64,000 nucleotides of DNA, taken from NCBI GenBank assembly GCA_028673005.1, contig CM054113.1, positions 40,428,117 through 40,492,116 of the forward strand, written 5' to 3'. The DNA is from Tanypteryx hageni (lineage: Eukaryota > Arthropoda > Insecta > Odonata > Petaluridae). Under the pieces are notes generated by a model that worked only from the letters and a program-made list of their open reading frames with translations, was not told the DNA's origin and searched no databases. Each line of letters opens with the position of its first letter. The first letter of the stretch is position 1. Positions 12,346-24,503 of the stretch are shown here, piece after piece. The position numbers and the translations under genes are program-made.

Positions 12346-12635
12346 ATTCATAAGTATTCTGTTGGTAAACAGAAAGAAAATAATAAATGTATAATTTCTT
12401 CATACAAGAAAAAGGCTCTAGCCTGTTAATTATGACTGAAGCAATTTCGAGTGTTTTAGCAATTTTGGTCATCTTTGCTGACAACATAATTATTTTGTGT
12501 GGATGTGATTTTGATAGGATCTTTAGTGAAAAACATCGTCTTTATTTCAAAATCTTCTGTATAATACCTGTCTATTTATTTTTTATATACTATATAGTTT
12601 TTTTTGTATTATCTAAGAGCTCAGGCTGATTTTTT
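12346..12635 (+). other. Probable displaced SCaMC 3' UTR with poly(A) signal (unit 1)
   Basis: This sequence starts with the right target duplication, so before the Penelope insertion it followed the SCaMC stop codon by about 40 bases. AATAAA at 12382-12387 lies in it and may be the original polyadenylation signal, now 8.2 kb from the stop. The frame 12387-12629 has no recognised content. The segment is deleted in unit 2. Confidence 0.45.
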
Positions 12636-13562
12636 ACAGTTTGAAAGTATTACGCAAATTATCTGATGGCTGAATCTTGAATGTTGTGCCAAGCAATAGT
12701 CGACATTGTTATAACTATCTAATAAAAAACATTCACCTTCTACATGCATCTACTTATGAGTAGGTTGTGTTGAAAAGATTTCAGCATATTCTGATGCATT
12801 AACTAGTGCATTTATTTATTTTTATTAAATTAATATCTCCGCATATATAAATTATCCCTTCATGAATAACCAAAAGTGGGTAAATGATACCAGCAAAGTG
12901 GTTAATGAACTCCCAAAAGCTGTGATGTCAAGCAACAGTTACATTTATTTGTGCCTTCTGGCAGTATAGGATGGTCGAGGGTATTTAATAACACACATAA
13001 TTTTCATTATTGTGAAATTCTAAAAAAAGAACAGATAGAACACTTAGCATTGATTGTTGTGTGTTCCTTGACTAAGTGTAATTTTAGTTAAGAATTATAA
13101 TGTACTCCACTATATTCCATATACTGTCAATGCTTAAGCATCTAAATATCTTTTGTGCATTTCACAAAATTAAATTTTAACCTTAATAAAACAGAAACGT
13201 CAACCCGAAGAAGGATTTTCACATAGATTAAACAAGTTACAAGCTGTTATACACAAAAGATAAAATCTTGTTTAATGGCATGTCTTAATTGTACAATATT
13301 ATACATCAATGCCTTTTAAGGTTGCATTTAAATCTACTTTCAAGTCATTCCAACAAGCTCTTTTACAATAAGCATTACATTGTTAATTGCCTGCATATAA
13401 CTGTTGTGAATCAATGACCAATGTATCATCAATATTTTTATCTTGTAACTTCTGGCTGAAACTGAGTACCCAATACAGTTTCCAGTGTTTACAATATTAC
13501 ACTAATAAATTTGTGTTTTAATTTTGAGACTTTGTATTTGTTCAAATGTGGTGTTAAATTTC
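12636..13562. other. Intergenic, no gene seen
   Basis: This is AT-rich single-copy-looking DNA with no long frame or repeat that I could support. The counterpart is at 39695-40621. Confidence 0.6.
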
Positions 13563-13796
13563 CTACCTTGTTATCCTCTCTTTGACAACGACAAAATGTT
13601 GCCCCTTGAAATGCTCAAGCCCTTCTACCACATCAAGGTACAAAGGACAACCAAGTAACATCAGGTGGTGATAATTTTCATGTGTAGAATATGGGTTGTG
13701 TAGTATTTGTTTTAATATTTGAGAATCGTGAAAAAAAATAATGTCGTGTTGAAGCGGAAATTTTAAAGTTATTTTGAACTTGGTGCACATACCCAA
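13563..13796 (-). CDS. Possible minus-strand coding exon, unrecognised, unit 1
   Basis: On the minus strand a 77-codon stretch contains a protein-like segment, LMLLGCPLYLDVVEGLEHFK then GQHFVVVKERITR, and ends at ACAAG|GTAGGA, a plausible splice donor (intron starting near 13566). No partner exon and no good acceptor were found, and I do not recognise the protein. It may be an exon of an otherwise absent gene, a transposon relic, or chance. Confidence 0.22.
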   Translation of the reverse strand: MGMCTKFKITLKFPLQHDIIFFHDSQILKQILHNPYSTHENYHHLMLLGCPLYLDVVEGLEHFKGQHFVVVKERITR

Positions 13797-14837
13797 ATAA
13801 AAATCTCCATCAATATGTTGATGCGGCCGTTATAATTATTTAAAATTTAAACAAATAGATAAATATTATTTCACTACTAGATAGGGTACAACTTTAAAAT
13901 TTGGCAAAAATGTGTGGTTTTAGTATCCTACTGTGAAAAAAGTATAATATTCTTGAAATTGCAAAATTTAGGGATTGGTTTACTACATTATAGTTACACA
14001 AGGAAAGAATGAAAATCGGTTAAGAGGTGAAATCTTTAGAATTAAAAATATATTTCCAATGACGAAATGTGTCTCTAAAAAATGAATGTTTTTTCAAGGT
14101 GAGTATGCAAGCACCTTTTACTATTTTACTCGGGCGACTTTAACATTGGGAGCCAGACACGCTGACCACCCCTCAGCCGAGGACGGCTGAAGTGGGGCCG
14201 TTAAGAATGACAAATCAAACGAAAAGACAGATGGGAAAGAGGTATGGTGGAGAGAGGAGGAGGAAAATAGGAAATATCTCGCCATAAAGTCACCAAAAGG
14301 AATTCTTTCAATGGTGTTTTCGGAATGGATTGGAGAAATCTTTTAAATACAAACTCGCTAGTGAGGAAAAAATGAATAAATTTTGATTGTTCCAGAAAAA
14401 AATCTATTGCCTTTGGCATAAAAAGTCGTTAACATATGGTAAAAAGTACTGTTATGAGCGTTTTCCAAGAGATGTTTCGTGAAGTAGCAAATGGGTGACA
14501 GAAATTCAAAATATAATTCGTGTTCACTTATCCTCTTCTCAAAACTTGGTTGCTGTTTGCGGTACCACGAATGTCACCCAAGTTCTGGTACTTTCCAATA
14601 CTGGACAACTTTTTTAAGTAGTCTTTAGCCTTTAGAAATATCTTGAAAAGTCAAATTAATGACACCAACTTTTATATGCACTAAAAATTAAGCAATAAAT
14701 ATTAAATTAACATGATTGAGTGGTACGGAGTGTAAAAATGGTTTTGGGTGAATAGAAATTGTTAGACAAAGAAATAAATTTCGCTATAAAATACTTAACC
14801 GCACATAATTATTTTCAATATATAGTACATTTGGTTC
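13797..14837. other. Intergenic, no gene seen
   Basis: This is AT-rich DNA. A short imperfect palindrome, CCTCAGCCGAGGACGGCTGA, lies near 14171. The minus-strand frame 14201-14419 shows no motif. The counterpart is at 40856-41896. Confidence 0.55.
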
Positions 14838-15024
14838 TTTTCTGTCTCTATCTCTCTCCCCCTCTACCCCGCTCTCTCCCCTTCTCCCTCTTCCTCTCCC
14901 TCCACTCTCCCACCCTCTCCACCCACTCCCCTCCCTCTCCCCTTAACCCCCCATTACCATCCCCCCTACCCATCCCACTCCCTTTCCAACGCCCTCCCCT
15001 CCCCCTCTCACGCTCTCTCTCCTC
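14838..15024 (+). repeat. Polypyrimidine (CT-rich) tract, unit 1
   Basis: About 187 bases are almost purely C and T on the plus strand, with short CTCT, CCCT and CCAC motifs. The reading frame through it is low-complexity and not a gene. At least five substitutions separate it from the unit 2 copy within about 45 bases. Confidence 0.9.
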
Positions 15025-15973
15025 AAGCGGGTGCTGAACATTTCAAATATATTGAGCTGCTACAAATAAAACATTGGAAGGCAGTTTTGGTTTTCATTTT
15101 TGGACGTGCGACGGTCCAGGACGGTATAACTGCAACATGTCGTAGGAAATTTCCGAAACCGTGTGAAAGAACTGTCCCGAAAAAAATTACGTGGACACAG
15201 GCAAGCGGTTTTTCAGACCGGCAACGAAACTAAACCCGCTCTAGTACGCACAGGTCCAAAGCTAGAAGGCAACTACCGTGAAGTAAACAAAGCCACCTCC
15301 AGGATACAAAGCTAAACAAAACCTCAAAGGCCTAAATGATCCATGGACCATTAAATAGACTATTGAAATTTTTCGTGTGGTCTGAGAGACCGATGCCTGT
15401 GGTTACGGGTTAACGTGCTTTCATCTTGGGCATTTTTCAAATTTTGTCATACAACAACAAACGCCGCCGAACGAGAAAATTTCAATTGCAATTGTATGTC
15501 CAGTAGGTATTGTTATTGTTTTTATGCGGTAACTTGATGGTACAGAATTAGGGGCGAAGATAGTTCTCGTCGTTGAGGGTCCTCGGCTTTGTAATGTTTG
15601 AATACAGCTACTTTAACGCTGCGGTTCTCCAAGTGTGCTCCGCGGACCACTGTTGGGCTTCGAGTGTCTTTCAGGTGGTCCGCGGGCTGCCGGAAAATGA
15701 AACTTACAAATGCCGATCACTAAAGTCGAAGCCATGCGTGAGACCTAACCAGAAGCTGTATCGCGAGCAACGTCACACTACTGGACCGACTCACGTTATT
15801 AATTATATTAAAACAGTTCCATAATTTACTCCTTTATTCGAAATCGATTCGTTCGTGTAGCTCAACCAATTTCACCTAAACGTTGAAAAAGTATTTAGGA
15901 CAGTTATCTGAGAGAAAGGTTTAACTAACACTTGGCGCCACATTCGTCCCGAGTGGCACTGAGGCGCTGAGTC
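15025..15973. other. Intergenic, no gene seen
   Basis: No supported feature was found. The plus frame 15573-15824 contains cysteines but no family motif. The counterpart is at 42084-43032. Confidence 0.5.
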
Positions 15974-16950
15974 TGGGGTTCCACCTCTTCCGGAATTCTG
16001 GGAGTCTCCCGGAATTAACCAATCTTAGATACATTTCTCCCGGAATCTGGTAGAACTTTTCCGGCAGCCCAAAATCTTCGAAATTGAATTTACCTAGTAC
16101 TAATTTGAGATTTTGATAGAATCCTATCCATTGATGCCATTGAAGTGATAAATAATGTACAAATATGCTCTTTATACAGGAGCATGTTGGTTACCACGCT
16201 AACGTGCCAATAAAGGTTCGTCTGATTTTTATTTTTATTTAAACCAATTATTATACATTCAATATTGTTTTAGATTTCATTCCAAAAGTAAATGGAGATG
16301 ACGGAGTATTAAATAATAGTGTAACGCTTGTGTTTTAAGCTTCAGTATCCACCGCAGCTTGTGACCGTTGTTCAATGCTATTAACGAATCGTGCTGTGAA
16401 GTTCGAAGCAAATTAAATGTGGACCATGTCAAGACTGAAATTCACGTATGAACCAATTTTAAATACTCTTTTAAAGATATCCATGCCCTTTTACTATCAA
16501 AACCAGATCTTTTGGAGACTGCTCGATGTTGTTCGAATAACAAATTCAAATGAAATATTACTACTGAAGTAACGCTATTTTTAAGATTTATTTATTATAT
16601 TTCATATAATAAAGCAAAACTGACGTTATATATTAATATATTTTCTAAATAAAAAATACAATTATTCTATGTTCTCATTAGGTGTTTTTTAACCTACAAA
16701 CGATATCGCGGTTAACTATTCATATGGATATCGCCCGGAATCAGCCGTTTTCAACGTGACAACTCTAACTTTAAAAATAAAACGAGATTAAATAATCATT
16801 ATTGATTTTACTAATAACTAAATAAAATAAGTTTCATTGGTCACTTTAGTTGTTTTTCGACCTAGAGAAAATACTCCCGGATTCTCCCGGAATTTTCTAT
16901 CATGAAAAGGAAATCTCCCGGAATCAACTACTCATAAGGTGGCAACCCTG
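15974..16950 (+). mobile_element. hAT-like non-autonomous element, left copy, unit 1
   Basis: The ends are TGGGGTTCCACCT and the complement of CAGGGTTGCCACC (GGTGGCAACCCTG, 16938-16950), an aged inverted repeat rich in CCCGGAAT motifs just inside. The 8-base flanks are GCTGAGTC (15966-15973) and GGTGAGTC (16951-16958), 7 of 8 identical. CAGGG ends and 8-bp target duplications fit the hAT superfamily. No transposase frame is seen. Confidence 0.6.
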
Positions 16951-17178
16951 GGTGAGTCCCTTCCTACTTATTTCCTTTTATATCTCGCATATCATTCTTC
17001 CGCTGTTACTAAATTTCATTTTTTTATATTTTCTCAGATGTGCTGATTCAAGTCGGTTGATGCTCATTTTACTCCTATGGAATTCACGTCCCTGATTTCT
17101 GAAATTCTTACAACTACAGATAATATTTTCTCTTCACACAAGAGACGTCTTGAAAATTTGCTCGTAGAAACAGGAAAC

Positions 17179-18127
17179 TAGGGTTGCCACCTCATGAGTA
17201 GTTGATTCCGAGAGATTTCCACCGAATGAATAGCAAATTTCGGGAGAAACCGGGAGGATTTTATCTAGGTCAAAAAACCGGGTGTGAGCAATGAAACTAT
17301 TTTATTTAATTATTGGGAAACATATAATGATATTTAATATTTATTTTATTGTTAAATTTACAGTTGCCATCTTGTAAATTGTTGATTCCGGAAGTTAATA
17401 GAGAGACATTCTGTAGGTTAAAAAAAGCTAATGAGGACCATAAAATTTGTTTTATTTATCATTTACAAAATATATGAATGTTTAACCTTAATTTTGTTTT
17501 AACATTACTCTATGAATTATAATAACAAATTCGTAAAAATAGCATTACTTCAAAAGCCGTGCTTCATTTATGTAATTTGAATTTGTATTTTGAACTACTC
17601 TAGCAGTCTCCAAAAGATCTGATTTTGACAGAAAAAGACATTGAAATCTTTAGGTGAGTAATTAAAATTGGTGTATACTGAAATTTCCGCCTTGACATGA
17701 TGCACACTTAATTAGTTTCGACCTTTACTCAACAAAACATTAATGACATTGAATACATGTTCGCAGGTTTCGTTGGATACTGAAACTGACAGCACAAACG
17801 TTACAACTTTGTTTAATTCTCCGCCAACCTCATTTACTTTTGAAAAGAAATCTAAAACAATGGTGAATGTTTCTAGATTGCTTTAAATTGTAATAAAAAT
17901 CAGGCGACCCGTCACTGGCCCGTCAGATTTGGTAACCAACATGGTTCTGTATAAAGAGGAGATTTATGCATTAAGTATCGTTTCATTGAATTAGATTATA
18001 CCAAAATCTCAACTTAATATAAGGTAAAAATATTCGTAAAGCTGAAAATTACATCATTACAAAGATTCTGGGCTCCCGAACAAGTTCTACCAGATTCCAG
18101 GAGAGATGTATCTATGGTGGGTTAAAT
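17179..18127 (-). mobile_element. hAT-like non-autonomous element, inverted right copy, unit 1
   Basis: This is the reverse complement of most of 15974-16950. AGGGTTGCCACCTCATGAG mirrors the left copy's right end, and CCAGATTCCAGGAGAGATGT near 18100 mirrors its left end. The last ~45 bases of the left copy are not matched, so this copy is truncated. The two arms are separated by about 230 bases and are clearly diverged, so the pair is old. Confidence 0.6.
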
Positions 18128-18803
18128 TTTGTAAATCAAATCTTTTTGAACGCGTTTAATTCATGAAAAATAAAACGTTTATGTAGCCCATAGTAGGTAA
18201 ACTTTTACAATAAAATCAGAATCTCTGATATTGTCATCAGTTTCCAGTCAGTGCCCTGTAAAATTAAAATAAAAATCTTGTAGCATATGAATCGTCATTG
18301 TCTGTTCTACGATAACTGCTATCTCGATTTTTTTATTTTCACAAAATTTCGTGTGCATGTTCAAATAACTTAAGAGACGACTGCCAATAGTTTTTCTAGA
18401 ACACCACACTTATAGTTCCTGAGCTAATTTTTAAGTCTTATCCAATCAAAACGAAATTTAGCGGACACACAGAAAACATCAAACAACGAAGAAAACGCCA
18501 AATAAAAATTTCCCTAAAATGTACCCCAGAGGCAAGCAATTTGCGTTGGCGCGGTCTCTTATGTTGAATCCCTGTGCACTTGGTCTGTTTGCTTGATTAT
18601 CCGTTTGTCTGTCCTGCTATAACTTTTGTCTCAACGAGGAGACAAGGCTCAGGTTCATTTGCCATTAGTCCGGTATTTCGTGCGATTCTTGAAATTACAT
18701 TTCTTTCATTCATATTTTACTTCTGAGGGCAGCGCTTTCAATTCCAATCAAATTTTACATCCACACTGTAGGAGAACTACGAAGACGATAATAATATTGA
18801 ACG

Positions 18804-18865
18804 TGATAGATGGTAGATGAATCGCCAATGATGAATGCTGCTTTGTATCCGAAACACCTACCTAC
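18804..18865 (+). repeat. 62-base direct repeat, first copy, unit 1
   Basis: This matches 19480-19541 at about 59 of 62 positions. Both share TGATAGATGGTAGATGAATC and the TTTGTATCCGAAACAC core. The copies are 676 bases apart, so they could be the ends of a small retroelement or the remains of a local duplication. Confidence 0.75.
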
Positions 18866-19479
18866 GTGATTACCCCCACCAGCCCAAGGCGGCTTGAGCG
18901 AGGCCAAACATCCCGCGGATCCCCTGGTATTATAGATGAGAGATGGAGGTACAATTAGCGTAACGGCATCATGACGCGGGAAACATAATCTTGACAGCAA
19001 CTCGGACAAATTATGGCATTAACCTCGAGTAACATCCTGATTCTCGATGAAATTATGATTTACTTTTCCGTACAATATGGGAATCGACGTCTCTTTGTAC
19101 CTGTGATTCATTTTCTTTGAATTTTAGCTTGCAGCCCTACATCTCTACGGCATTCGGCCTTCCTGCTTCAGAAACCATCACGTTTCATATAAATAATATT
19201 ACAAACTGAAAATAATAACTGCGATGACTGCCTAAGATACTTCTGCTCGCATACGGCAGTGTTTTTAACAATTTATTAAAAAAAATGTAAAATGACCTTC
19301 GATAAAACAATTAGGTATTCTGCGAGAGAGATTTGTGAATAAGATCATTTTCATTGTTTGCTAAATGATATTGTCTTAAAATAATTTTTAATTGTTAAAA
19401 TTTTCATTTTCGTGTGGTAACATTGATGCAAAACGTGAGAATGTGACAAGTCAACTCAATGGTATGGAGAAGTAAGTAA

Positions 19480-19541
19480 TGATAGATGGTAGATGAATCG
19501 CCAATGACGAAGGCTGCTTTGTATCCGAAACACATACCTAC
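19480..19541 (+). repeat. 62-base direct repeat, second copy, unit 1
   Basis: This is the partner of 18804-18865, differing at about three positions. Confidence 0.75.
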
Positions 19542-22500
19542 TTTTCGCAACTTTTCCTGGATATCGGAGGGACGTATTCCACCAACTTAATCTTTTCGGC
19601 AATTATGAATTTGGAAGGAATTAGGTAAACCGATTTTGACAAAGGTTTGTATGAAGCAGGCGTGCAATATAAAATAGCAATTTCAAGATGTTTACTGTAG
19701 ATATGGAAAGCAAGGCTGCCACAATACAACGGATAAAATATTATTTTTACAAGTATTTGTGTTTAACTATTCTCATCAATTTGAACCAAATTTAATACTT
19801 TTAATATAAACATAACATAACATAATAAATAAGCAAAATGTCGTATTTCAACCGGGTCGATTAAACAGGGCTACCATGATATCAAGGTTAGAATGTTTCT
19901 GTAACTATGAATTTGGAAGGTATTGGCAGAACGGATTTCAAAGAAATTTCGTTTGTAGGGCGAGGTGACGAAAAGCACCGCTGTACCACGGAAAAACATA
20001 TATAACCCCTACTTGTTGTATATTAAAATTGTATTGAAAGGAAAGAAGGCGGATTAGGGCTTTCCATAACTACTTGTTTAATATAGAAGTTCTCTCAATA
20101 GGACATATTTACCTTCAAACTTCAAGAAAATATATTCTTCTCTTACCAGAAATTTCCTAGAAGGATTGCGGCTGTCGTACTCGCACGTACGCACGCATTA
20201 TTTGACCATTACCTCTCCCTCTATTTTCCTTTCCTTCTAAAACACCCCTCAATGCCCTAAACGCTGCCTGACTGAGTGCTTACCTCCTCATCATGGAGAC
20301 GTCTGCATTTCGGCATGCAAGGTAATTAATTTAATTTTAATTAATTTAATTTAATATTATGATCCCCAATAATTCTTCGAAAAATATAACTTAGGGGTGC
20401 GCTTCTAATTAATTGAAAATAGTGACGCTATATGTAAGATATTGGGTGGAGGTAGAAATGAACGACAGATTTTCATTAGGTCAAATGAATGTCGATTATT
20501 AGGTGTGATTCGTCAGCATTTTGTGAGCATGGAATGGAAAATTCGCAACTCCCCAGTATCAAATATTTTAATAAGTATTAAAATGGATTTCGTTTATGGT
20601 TTTAACAATGGCCTCCCTGAACAAACAAAAAATTACACGAGCCCGATCGTGTATCTCCTCTGCCCTCAGCAGCACTCGATGTGATGACACGCATTTTATT
20701 ATCGTGGTTGTGTCTTTCGATATGTGTGGGCGTTAACATTATTCCCATAGTGTCACCTTTAGCTATCATGAAGTTGCGACCTTGCAATATGTCGGAGTTT
20801 CTCCCGCTCACTTTCTTGGATTATTAATCGCCCTACAGGGTTTTAGGGGTTTCCATTGCATTATCGTAATAGACATTTTATCCCCGGGCGCTAATCATTA
20901 TATTGCATACGATCCTACAGGCATCATACAAATTCACAAAGTTACCCTCCCAATCATTTAATAAAGAACTGACGCTTTGTAAAATCAAAGAACGTTCACA
21001 CGCTTGTTCCGTATTTTCGCCACTATTTAGCATCCCTTTCGATGAAAGCTAGTTCTTTACGAGTGCATTTAACGGATTACGAATATGCATATCCCACAAG
21101 AATTTGCGACAAATGGCGATTATCAATTAAAAAGTTTTAAGTCATAATTTTTAAAATGGGGGAGTATCTGAATCTCTCCGAGTTGTGGCTCGAGTTGAAT
21201 TTGCAAACGTAAAGGACACCTATCGCATTGAACTGCTTTCGCTTGCGTCCGATGCCCACCGAACAACGCGGCTGGACGTCAATGCTGCACTCATTTTTTC
21301 GTATTCCAACTGGACCAGGAGGGCTTCCCAGTAACGTATGACTTAGCGGCACGTGTAACCTGCCCTTAACAGACCCACCGTGGCCGAATCCTTCCCTCCC
21401 AGCTGTTACCTTTTCATCCGAAATTACTTTTTTCCCACCCGATGTTCTTGTTTATTCTATTTGTCGCTCGTTGGAAAATAATCACATAGCTGAAAAAGAA
21501 TGCATAAACTTAACTCCTTATTACTGGCCAGGATGATGAAACTGGGCAATAGTTGTATTCCGATAGACAACTAAGCCCACAGTTTTCGGTACGTATAGAA
21601 AATATCCCATTCCTATAGACTTTCGACACGGAAATTCCACAGTATTTGTCGTTTGGCAGGTGAACGTGAGATTTTTAAACCTTGCTTTAAATTAAAACGT
21701 ATAGCATTATCGATTAATAATGAAATTTGGAGAATATTCAGCTGAGTTAAACGGAATTCTAATTCAGATCGTCGCATTTTGGATGAAATGGACTTCACGT
21801 AAATATTAGCCTCGTTCGGAAGTTTAATAATCTCGCTATCTAGGGAATCGGTTCATTATACCTCAAAGTTCCTCCAGTTTTGAAAATGCCCAAAGATTTT
21901 ATGAAGCTAAAGCAAACCTTACAAATAAATAACTGATGTTATGTAATATTTCATTACGATTGTGATATTTCGGCACATCATAGCAATAGCTCATATTAAT
22001 ATGGTTCATTCCTAAAAATAAATTTGCGATCCATCACATAGACGATGATTCTTGATTCAAGTAAATGCTGGCAGTTATCGAAGATTCAGGAGTAGTCCCT
22101 CTTACTAACGTTAATAATAGTTCCATTTTATGAAGTTGTTAAATAATCCATGCAAGATTAACACTCTTTTGAAGTACGATCTGCTCATTTACGAAAGAAG
22201 TTTCATATTCGTGCTACATCTAGCGCTAAATATCTAAAGAATATCTTAAAATATACATACAAATTATACAATTAATCAAGAATAAAGTTTTAATTGTAAT
22301 ATAGAGCGCAATAACGATTATCTTTATTAGTGTTTGTAAATACGAAATATCGACAGTTTCTTCCACGTAAAATAGGTGTCACTTCTGTTTTTAGAAAATA
22401 TTCATTTTTTTATAATTAATTTTCAAATAAGAAAAATTAGCGTTTTATTATATTGCAATAGAAATTATTTTGTATTATTCATGTACCGTATTTCTCGTAA

Positions 22501-22654
22501 TTAAAAAAATGAATTTAATATTTTAAATGATCAACTGATGTCGCTATGAGAAGCGCCATCTTGGCTTTGGTTTTTCATTATGTGGAAATGCGGAATGTCA
22601 ACTACGGTTGACTTGAATGCTACTGTGCAGCGCTCTACCAGTCATCATCGAAAA

Positions 22655-23220
22655 TTTTATCAGCAAAAAGAAGGTTTAGCAATGGGCTCTCCTTTATCTC
22701 CCCCCTACTGTCAGACATTTTTATGGATGATTTAGAATCAATATAATTTAATTCCAATAACCATTCTATAAAACATATCTTTTATTGGTTCAGATACGTC
22801 GATGATGTTCTATGCTGTTGGACCGGGAGCCATCGACAATTAAATTCCTATCTTATATTTTTAAACTCAGTTCACAAAAAATTAAACGTTTTCGACATAA
22901 GCATCACAATTCATAATAATAAGCATCATTCTGAAATATACAGAAAACCAACGTATACATATCAAGTAATTCCTGCTGATTTCTCCCACCCACCATTATC
23001 TCACAAACTTGCAGTTTATCATGCCATTTTACACCGTTCAGTAAACATTCCCATATCCAGCTCTGATTTTAACAAAGAATTGGAGATCATTAAATATATA
23101 TCCAACAAGAATGGATATACCAACCAGTTAATTGATAAACTGCTTGACGAAAAATTTCGCAAATTAGCCACGTCCAACATTGCTTCTCTCTCTCTCTCTT
23201 ATTATATCAAAAGCCCCTAA
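22655..23220 (+). pseudogene. Second Penelope-like reverse transcriptase relic, unit 1
   Basis: The frame at 22655 gives YQQKEGLAMGSPLSP (motif B). After a frameshift near 22705 comes SDIFMDDLES, a TAA at 22744, then about 157 open codons with WFRYVDDVL (motif C, both aspartates kept, 22786 onward) and a block EIYRKPTYTYQVIP. Further on are a HR and an NGY block, in the order seen in PLE reverse transcriptases. It ends at TAA 23218-23220. No GIY-YIG domain is recognisable downstream. Its sequence and AT-rich codon use differ from the element at 4245-12345, so it is another lineage. Confidence 0.85.
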
Positions 23221-23928
23221 ATGGTGTAAATTACCCACTTATGTGAAGAATCTGCAAGATATTTCAGAATGGAATCGTTGAAACGCAACGTCGTCTAACT
23301 CCAAAAGACGCACTTTCAGACTTAGAAAATTATCTCCCGCACACTATTTTTCTTTTAATCCTTATACCCTCGTATTTATAGGATTATTGGTGTAATTTGT
23401 TGCTCCAGATTTTTAAAATATATTGTCAACAGAAAAATCAACCTGTCAAATGTTTCATTGGTTTAATGACTGATACGCGTGCAAATGCAATTATTAGAAT
23501 TCATAACAATTTCGGCTCCCATCCAAAGTTTCCCAATAGATAATATTCATAAAATTCTCTGAAATCGCGCAGAAATTGTTTTTAAAAAACAACCGACCAA
23601 AGGTGAAGTGCGTATGAGGAAACCCGTTTGTGAAAAAGAGGACCGAAAGGAAGCTCTGAGAATCTCTGAACTTGGATGGTTGGCGACCGAAAGTAAAACG
23701 TTATTTTCCCTTGACTCAAAATATCATTTAAGGATTGATTCTCTGTTCCACAAAGAATCTTTTCGCGACAAGATTTTTAGCAATATAAAGGGGGGTGATA
23801 TAGGTATACATATGTACTTCGTCGGCTATATTGGTGGAAGTGCATTGTTGCACGCCTTGACGACCGTGTACATTAAAATTCCTTAGCAACGCCGAGTTGA
23901 ATGTCTACGTGAGTTTCGTGTTTTCAGG
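23221..23928. other. Sequence between PLE relic and candidate first exon
   Basis: The first half probably contains further decayed PLE sequence with stops in all frames. An open stretch at 23608-23886 (92 codons, non-ATG opening) has no recognised domain and ends 42 bases before the candidate first exon. The counterpart is at 50280-50987. Confidence 0.4.
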
Positions 23929-24006
23929 ATGCGAATTTTATTGAATTTTGCGCGCCAGTTAACTACTCTGGCTACGTACTGCAGGGGAAAACCTCCAGAT
24001 GGACAA
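23929..24006 (+). CDS. Candidate first coding exon of SCaMC copy B
   Basis: An ATG two bases after TTTTCAG opens 26 codons that end exactly at a consensus donor CAA|GTAAGT (24007). The phase is 0, matching the phase-0 acceptor at 25825. The peptide (MRILLNFARQLTTLATYCRG, then KPPDGQ) is short and basic. Joined to the carrier exons it would give a 330-residue carrier without EF-hands. The upstream TTTTCAG suggests this could instead be an internal exon fed by an untranslated leader. No homology is recognised; support is splice-site and phase only. Confidence 0.35.
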
Positions 24007-24120
24007 GTAAGTTTCTTTCTGTTGATAATCACGTATAAATAAATGGAAATATGATATAAATAAATGGGTGTTCTAAGTGCAATGTTCAATCATTGGGTTC
24101 TATAATTGGGACCAACTGCT

Positions 24121-24381
24121 CGGAAAGCGTGATAAAATCAGTTCTTTATTATTCTAAGTTAGTTAATTTAGCGTAGCTATCCCGTTTGATCGTTAGCAAA
24201 CATAGCGAAGTCAGGTTAATGATCAGGGCTGGAAAAATTCAAGATGACATGTCGCCATAAGATCCATCTTGGCGCTATTTTTTGCAATGTATTGTGAACT
24301 CTGTATAAATATTATGCCGGTTGCAAGTGTAATAAGGTTAAAGAAGATAGTATCCTTCGTACCATAACGTAAATAATATTA
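24121..24381 (+). repeat. Diverged direct duplication, first copy, unit 1
   Basis: About 260 bases resemble 24504-24761 at roughly 80-85% identity by eye, including conserved GCGTAGCTATCCCGTTTGAT and AATGATCAGGGCTGGAAAAA blocks. It starts 114 bases after the donor of the candidate first exon, so it may be duplicated intronic regulatory DNA or a decayed repeat. Confidence 0.75.
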
Positions 24382-24503
24382 ATAGTAATATATTTTGACA
24401 GTATTGTGCTGGTTGGCTTTCTCTCCCTGTTTTTGTACTTACATATCGCCTTAATAGGGTAACTTAGCTCACTTATCGTTATTTTGAAACCACCTATTCC
24501 TAC

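Larger units (their letters stand above)
18128..22654. other. Intergenic, 4.5 kb, no gene seen
   Basis: This stretch contains the 62-base direct repeats listed separately and a weaker diverged repeat (ATGAATTTGGAAGG near 19605 and 19907). An AT palindromic run lies at 20322-20358. A YY1-like GCGCCATCTTGG is at about 22552. Short frames show no family motif. The counterpart is at 45187-49713. Confidence 0.5.

Noticed and set aside
12387..12629. 80-codon hydrophobic plus-strand frame
   Set aside because: It is AT-rich with a phenylalanine/isoleucine bias expected from T-rich DNA, and lies in the displaced 3' UTR of SCaMC. No motif is present.
14759..15037. Serine/proline/leucine-rich frame
   Set aside because: It is a direct product of the polypyrimidine tract and not a protein-coding gene.
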